Source of the DNA: Winogradskyella sp.
Lineage (GTDB): Bacteria; Bacteroidota; Bacteroidia; Flavobacteriales; Flavobacteriaceae
Length of the DNA: 50,059 bases
Reading direction: 5' to 3'
Assembly: GCA_030149175.1 (NCBI GenBank)
Contig: JASBSA010000025.1
Location: 1-50,059, forward strand
How positions within the stretch are numbered: position 1 is the first letter of the stretch; each line of letters opens with the position of its first letter. Both the position numbers and the translations under genes were made by a program. Below the pieces are notes generated by a model. That model was not told the origin of the DNA, did no database searches, and saw only the letters and a list, made by a program, of their open reading frames with translations. Shown here piece by piece: positions 45,871 through 50,059 of the stretch.

Positions 45871-47508
45871 TTACTTTAATGTAGATAACAGTTCTTTAAG
45901 ATTTAATTTATGCTGGTCTCCTGTTAGCATGTTTTTAAGGGTGTAAAAACCAGAATTCATTTCCTCTACTCCTACTAAAACCACATAAGGTATATTACGA
46001 CGATTGGCATGCGTCATTTGCTTTTTCATTTTAGCATTATCAGGATATAACTCAGCTTTTACTCCATTTTGTCTCAATTGGGTTACCGCTTGTAAACAAG
46101 CCATTGCTTCTTTATCTACAAACTTGATAAAAAGTACTTTGGTTGCATCTGCATTTGTTTCTTGAAAAAGATTAAGCTCTTCTAATACCAAATAAATACG
46201 ATCTAACCCAAAGCTGATACCTACTCCACTGGTATCTGGTTTTCCAAAAATGCTGGTTAAATCATCATAACGACCTCCACCACCAATAGAGCCCATTTTT
46301 ACACCTTCTGGTGCAGCAACCTCAAAAATAGCACCTGTATAATAATTAAGTCCTCTGGCAAGTGTTACATCTAATTGAAGGTTAGCTGTTTTTAATCCTA
46401 ATTTTGAAATGGCAGCATCTATAAATTCTAATTCTTCAATGCCTTTTAGTCCAACTTCTGAAGTATTAAGTATTGATTTTAAGCTTTCTACCTGAGTACC
46501 AAAATCACCTTTTAAAGAAAATAAAGGTTGAAGTTTAGAAATACCTTCTTCTGAAATGCCTTTGCTACGCATTTCTTCTTTCACCTTCTCCTCACCTATT
46601 TTATCGAGCTTATCTAAAGCTACCGTGAAATCAATAAGTTTATCTTGAGCTCCAATAACTTCTGCAATACCAGATAAAATTTTACGGTTATTGATTTTTA
46701 TGGTCACTCCTTTTAAATCTAAAGCAGTAAACACAGCATCATAAAGCTGAACAAACTCAACTTCTTGAAACAATGATGTAGAACCAACTACATCTGCATC
46801 ACATTGGTAGAACTCTCTAAAACGGCCTTTTTGCGGACGGTCTGCACGCCAAACAGGCTGAATTTGATAACGTTTAAACGGAAATTCAATCTCATTTTGA
46901 TGCTGTACTACATAACGTGCAAAAGGCACTGTAAGGTCGTAACGAAGAGCTTTTTCTGAGATTTTAGAAGTTATATCTTTTGATTTAATATTCAAAAGTA
47001 AGTTAGCATAAATCATAGCCAATGACTTATTCCTTTCTTCTTCATTTTTTAATTTATAACTTGAATTAATGAGAGAAAACACATGTTGCAATACCTCATC
47101 AGCCGGCAAGTTGTTTAATGTTTTATTTTTGCCACTTAACCTTATTGAGTCCTTAAACTTCTCTACAAATTCAAATCTAGAATTTCTTGAATTCCAATCC
47201 GTGGTATCTTCCTTTTCTTCTATGATTTTTCGATAAAATACTTCACCTCCTCTTATTGCAATATCAATTCCCTTTCTGACTTCATCAAAATAATCACCAC
47301 TATTCAAAATTTTAAAAATCAAACGGTCACCTTCATCTCCATATTTACCCATTAAGGTTTCTGAGTTTTCAAAACTTGGAGTTTCAATCGGTTGAAATCC
47401 GTATAACTCAAATTGCTCCTTTATAATATTCATTATATAAGAACGTTTTGCAACCTCTACTGCATTAAAATCTCTGGTACCTTTTGGAATACTTGGTTTT
47501 TGCGCCAT
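45871..47508 (-). CDS. hisS: Histidyl-tRNA synthetase (with unusual insertion)
   Basis: HisRS attaches histidine to tRNA-His in the cytoplasm. All class II landmarks are intact: the start [21 protein letters not shown], motif 2 with [25 protein letters not shown], the HisA block [32 protein letters not shown], motif 3 [17 protein letters not shown], and the C-terminal anticodon-binding domain. The protein is 545 residues, whereas flavobacterial HisRS as I know it is about 455-460. The excess lies between residues about 76 and 181. The reading frame is continuous and there is no sign of loss of function, so the gene is probably active. The ATG at 47508 matches the usual N-terminus. Confidence 0.95.
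   Translation of the reverse strand: MAQKPSIPKGTRDFNAVEVAKRSYIMNIIKEQFELYGFQPIETPSFENSETLMGKYGDEGDRLIFKILNSGDYFDEVRKGIDIAIRGGEVFYRKIIEEKEDTTDWNSRNSRFEFVEKFKDSIRLSGKNKTLNNLPADEVLQHVFSLINSSYKLKNEEERNKSLAMIYANLLLNIKSKDITSKISEKALRYDLTVPFARYVVQHQNEIEFPFKRYQIQPVWRADRPQKGRFREFYQCDADVVGSTSLFQEVEFVQLYDAVFTALDLKGVTIKINNRKILSGIAEVIGAQDKLIDFTVALDKLDKIGEEKVKEEMRSKGISEEGISKLQPLFSLKGDFGTQVESLKSILNTSEVGLKGIEELEFIDAAISKLGLKTANLQLDVTLARGLNYYTGAIFEVAAPEGVKMGSIGGGGRYDDLTSIFGKPDTSGVGISFGLDRIYLVLEELNLFQETNADATKVLFIKFVDKEAMACLQAVTQLRQNGVKAELYPDNAKMKKQMTHANRRNIPYVVLVGVEEMNSGFYTLKNMLTGDQHKLNLKELLSTLK
46968..47283 (-). other. In-frame insertion within hisS
   Basis: Between [15 protein letters not shown] and [15 protein letters not shown], typical flavobacterial HisRS carries roughly 20 residues; here there are about 105. 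The extra segment is charged and helical ([22 protein letters not shown]), has no stop codons, and shows no intein or transposon hallmarks that I can see. Comparison length is from memory of the family, and the edges are approximate. Confidence 0.65.
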
Positions 47509-47512
47509 AACA

Positions 47513-47535
47513 TTTCCTACAAAAGCAGGAATCTC
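47513..47535. repeat. Short REP-like repeat, copy 1
   Basis: TTTCCTACAAAAGCAGGAATCTC shares the core CTRCRAAAGCAGGAATCTC with the copy at 48922. TTCCT and AGGAA can pair as a small hairpin. It lies just after the hisS start, in the 170-base gap before the permease gene. Confidence 0.5.
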
Positions 47536-47678
47536 TTTTTTAGTGAAACTTCATATTTAAGTCACAAAAATATTATAATTTTTAGAGGCATACCCAAGTA
47601 ATTTTAAATTTATAGTAACTTTATGGTGTTTGGGACGTCTTATGGTTTTAAACAACCCAACTAACTATAGACACAACT

Positions 47679-48920
47679 ATGTTTTCATTAGCTAGAGAAA
47701 ATGTAAAAATTGCTTTTGGCTCTATAAAAAGCCAGTTACTTCGTACCATTTTAACGGTTTTAATCATCGCTATTGGTATTATGGCCTTAGTAGGTATTCT
47801 AAGTGGTGTATCGGCTTTAGAAAATACTATTTCTAGCAATTTTTCGTCAATGGGTGCCAATACCTTTAATTTTCAACGTTACGAGTTTAGAGCGCAACGC
47901 CAAAGTAGTAGAGAGCGTCAAAAAGTTAATCCTGTTATAAGCTACAGAAACGTTAAAGATTTTATTGATAGCTATGACTATCCGTATACCAAAGTTGCGG
48001 TATCTTTCTATGGTTCTGCAACGTCTGAAGTAAAATATGAGAATGAAAAAACAGACCCTGAAGTTGCGGTTATTGGCTCTAATGAGCACTTTATTGAAAA
48101 CTCTGGATTAGAAATAGAAAATGGTCGCTCAATGAATTTTGCAGATGTAGAAAATAATAATGCTGTTTGCGTTATTGGTAGTGACCTACAAAAGGCACTG
48201 TTTCCTGATGAAAACCCAATAGACAAAACGATAAGTGTTAGAGGCTCAAAATTTAAGGTTATTGGTGTTTTAAAAGAAAAAGGATCTACGTTTGGCAACA
48301 ATCAGGATTTAAGAGTCATTATGCCTATTCAGAAAGCGCGATCTATTTTTACAAATCCAAACATCAATTATACACTTAGCGTTAAAGTGGATAAAACTGA
48401 TATGCTAGAAGGCGCACAAGATGACGCTATTATAACCTTTAGAAATGTGCGCGGACTTAACCCTATAGAAGAAAATAATTTTGGCATAGAACGCAGTGAA
48501 GACCTTATAAACCGTGTAGCAGAGAATACTAACACACTTTACATTGCTGCTTGGGTAATTAGTATTATTACCATTTTTGGTTCTACTATTGCCCTAATGA
48601 ATATTATGTTGGTTTCAGTTAGTGAACGTACCAGAGAGATTGGTGTGCGTAAGGCTTTAGGTGCCAAACGAAAAACTATAGCTTTTCAATTTTTTATGGA
48701 AACCATTATTATTGGTCAGCTTGGTGGTATTTTGGGTATAATCCTAGGCATACTAATTGGTTGGGGAGTTGCAGCCGGTTTTAAGTTAGAATTTTCAACA
48801 CCTTGGGTAGCTATGATTTGGGCTACAAGTATCGCCTTTATAGTCGCTATTATTTCTGGGTTGTATCCTGCTACAAAAGCGGCAAAATTAGACCCTATTG
48901 AGTCACTTAGATATGAATAA
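47679..48920 (+). CDS. ABC transporter permease, MacB/FtsX type
   Basis: A 413-residue inner-membrane protein with the MacB architecture: one N-terminal helix (about 20-45, ILTVLIIAIGIMALVGILSGVSALE), a large periplasmic MacB_PCD domain (about 46-280), then three C-terminal helices of the FtsX domain with SERTREIGVRKALGAKRKTI and ATKAAKLDPIESLRYE. Such permeases work with a separate ATPase in export or mechanotransmission and may export lipids, peptides or macrolides. No ATPase gene is adjacent, so the partner is encoded elsewhere. The gene stands alone between hisS (divergent) and the convergent DUF6495-like gene, flanked by the short repeats. Confidence 0.9.
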   Translation: MFSLARENVKIAFGSIKSQLLRTILTVLIIAIGIMALVGILSGVSALENTISSNFSSMGANTFNFQRYEFRAQRQSSRERQKVNPVISYRNVKDFIDSYDYPYTKVAVSFYGSATSEVKYENEKTDPEVAVIGSNEHFIENSGLEIENGRSMNFADVENNNAVCVIGSDLQKALFPDENPIDKTISVRGSKFKVIGVLKEKGSTFGNNQDLRVIMPIQKARSIFTNPNINYTLSVKVDKTDMLEGAQDDAIITFRNVRGLNPIEENNFGIERSEDLINRVAENTNTLYIAAWVISIITIFGSTIALMNIMLVSVSERTREIGVRKALGAKRKTIAFQFFMETIIIGQLGGILGIILGILIGWGVAAGFKLEFSTPWVAMIWATSIAFIVAIISGLYPATKAAKLDPIESLRYE

Positions 48921-48921
48921 A

Positions 48922-48945
48922 ATTACTGCGAAAGCAGGAATCTCC
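48922..48945. repeat. Short REP-like repeat, copy 2
   Basis: ATTACTGCGAAAGCAGGAATCTCC shares 17 of 19 core bases with copy 1 in the same orientation. It contains CTGC-GAAA-GCAG, a four-base stem with a GNRA-type tetraloop. It sits in the 39-base gap between the convergent permease and DUF6495-like genes. Confidence 0.5.
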
Positions 48946-48959
48946 TCATCGCTTAGAAA

Positions 48960-49433
48960 TTAGTTCCTGATTAACTTTTCAAAATATTGAAATAATTCTC
49001 CTTTAGTAATATTAGCTCCTTGCTGAATTAACTTAAAAATATCCTGATGCTTATCGTCTGAGTAGTCTTTCTTAGCGTTGAAAAATTCAATATCATCAGA
49101 CAATAAATTATCTCTCAACCACTGAAACCCTTCTTTTGTAGTTAAATCTGCCTTATCTTCCTTTAACTTGATGGCGATTAGGTGCATGTCATTTTCTCTA
49201 CACTTAAAAAGATGTATTTGATTTGAAGAAATATGCTCTAGGTATTCTACCTTACTCAATACACCATACCATACCAAGTCGCTAAACACATCTAATTCTT
49301 GCTCTGCTGCTTCAGGTTTATTTGTCTTAATATCTTCCCACTCATCTGCAGTAATAGACTGTGTTGCCAAGAAATTAATAAACTCTTGGTGTAACTCTTC
49401 AAATTGTTCTTTTGTTAATCTTGTGTATTTCAT
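48960..49433 (-). CDS. DUF6495-like conserved hypothetical protein
   Basis: A 157-residue soluble protein without a signal peptide. It begins MKYTRLTKEQFEELHQEFINFLATQSITADEW, which I recognise as the start of a flavobacterial conserved family (DUF6495). It is acidic and largely helical, with no catalytic motif. The start lies five bases after the stop of the glycerophosphodiesterase gene, so the two are probably co-transcribed. Function unknown. Family assignment is from memory of the N-terminus. Confidence 0.75.
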   Translation of the reverse strand: MKYTRLTKEQFEELHQEFINFLATQSITADEWEDIKTNKPEAAEQELDVFSDLVWYGVLSKVEYLEHISSNQIHLFKCRENDMHLIAIKLKEDKADLTTKEGFQWLRDNLLSDDIEFFNAKKDYSDDKHQDIFKLIQQGANITKGELFQYFEKLIRN

Positions 49434-49438
49434 TAGAA

Positions 49439-50059
49439 TTATTGGTTTATTGCTTTATGCGCTTCAAAAGGTCTGTCTGTGGCTAAAATATCTGCACCAA
49501 GTTTTATCCAACTTAAATACATATCGTCACCTCTTGCTTCTGCTTGTCTATCCAAGTTACCAAGTGTGCCTAAAATGCAAACTATATTTTCATTATGAAG
49601 TCTTTGATATAAAGATTTGTCAGACAAACGAGTACCTGTAAAAGCAAGCATGTTTTCGGTAGGTATTTCGGTTTTCAATAATTTATCAAATTCTTCATCG
49701 TTTCTTGCTGAAACCGAAAGTAATAAACCTGGAGCTAATCTATATGCCGATTTAGCTTGCTCAACATCATAAGTTATAATAATGCTTATATCTTTTGCAT
49801 TAGCCAATTCAATAGCTTTTATAACATCTTCTTGACTAACACTTCGCTTAATATCTATTGTTAAAATAACATTGTTATCCCTACTCCATTTTAGAACCTC
49901 TGAAAATAAAGGAATTTTATATTTGGTCTGGTTTCCGTAATCATCTACCAGATTATAACTATTTAATTCATTATAAGTAAGGTTTTTTACCAAACCACTT
50001 CCTGTTGTAGTTCTATCTATAGAATTGTCATGCATTAAGACTAATTTTCCATCTTTGGT
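49439..50059 (-). CDS. Glycerophosphodiester phosphodiesterase family protein (5' end outside window)
   Basis: The track starts this ORF at an internal Met, but the frame is open to the window edge and reads TKDGKLVLMHDNSIDRTTTG, so the true start lies beyond 50059. HDNSIDRTTTG holds the second catalytic His of the GDPD TIM barrel and the conserved DRTT. ILTIDIKR has an Asp-Lys pair where the family usually has a metal Glu (typically E-x-K), a possible change. The end ADILATDRPFEAHKAI fits the GDPD C-terminus. GDPDs cleave glycerophosphodiesters to glycerol-3-phosphate and an alcohol. The N-terminal HRG motif and any signal peptide are not visible. Confidence 0.88.
   Translation of the reverse strand, partial: TKDGKLVLMHDNSIDRTTTGSGLVKNLTYNELNSYNLVDDYGNQTKYKIPLFSEVLKWSRDNNVILTIDIKRSVSQEDVIKAIELANAKDISIIITYDVEQAKSAYRLAPGLLLSVSARNDEEFDKLLKTEIPTENMLAFTGTRLSDKSLYQRLHNENIVCILGTLGNLDRQAEARGDDMYLSWIKLGADILATDRPFEAHKAINQ

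Noticed and set aside
1-50059. CRISPR array, rRNA genes or insertion sequences
   Set aside because: No regularly spaced direct repeats, no rRNA-like segments and no transposase or integrase frames were seen in the window.

Overview
The window looks like a piece of the chromosome of a marine-type Flavobacteriaceae bacterium (Bacteroidota). The evidence is the AT-rich DNA, type IX secretion (T9SS) C-terminal sorting domains, a SusC/SusD pair, GLPGLI and DUF6090 family proteins, a DUF6495-like protein and a typical flavobacterial HisRS. The genus cannot be fixed from the sequence alone.

Region 1 (1-8067) looks like accessory DNA. It holds a DUF6090 membrane protein, an attC-like inverted repeat, a truncated GLPGLI gene, a TolB-like/TPR/AraC regulator, two serine beta-lactamase-like hydrolases, an NmrA-like SDR protein, a Vat-type acetyltransferase and a small outer-membrane-type protein. 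Two promoters here (before 3261 and 6045) share the same two boxes at nearly the same spacing, so the genes probably form one small regulon. The region ends at a 42-nt 3' half of a CAT-anticodon tRNA followed by a terminator. This is the expected scar of a tRNA-targeting integrative element lying to its left.

Region 2 (8090-35027) is a polysaccharide utilisation locus on the minus strand. In transcription order it has a membrane-bound sensor/LuxR-type regulator, SusC, SusD, a lipoprotein with two tandem LamG domains, two GH144 endo-beta-1,2-glucanase-like lipoproteins, an esterase, two GH3 beta-glucosidases, a GH2 enzyme, an alpha/beta hydrolase, a formylglycine sulfatase, a GH43-like enzyme, an EEP-fold phosphoesterase and an MFS sugar importer. 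Most gene gaps are 0-12 nt or 1-nt overlaps. The GH144/GH3 core points to a beta-1,2-linked glucan. The esterases, sulfatase and EEP protein suggest that the natural substrate carries acyl, sulfate or phosphodiester groups. Three TGACGTAGT boxes in 11-bp phase lie before susC, and a perfect 36-bp palindrome separates the binding/import genes from the enzyme genes.

Region 3 (35274-45849) carries two very large T9SS cargo genes, an M14 carboxypeptidase and a multidomain GEVED/LamG protein. They share a 24-bp promoter-like motif 65-70 bp before their start codons, and each is followed by a strong terminator.

Region 4 (45871-50059) is core-like: hisS with an unusual insertion of roughly 80 residues, an FtsX/MacB-type permease flanked by two copies of a short repeat, a DUF6495-like protein, and a glycerophosphodiester phosphodiesterase cut by the window end.
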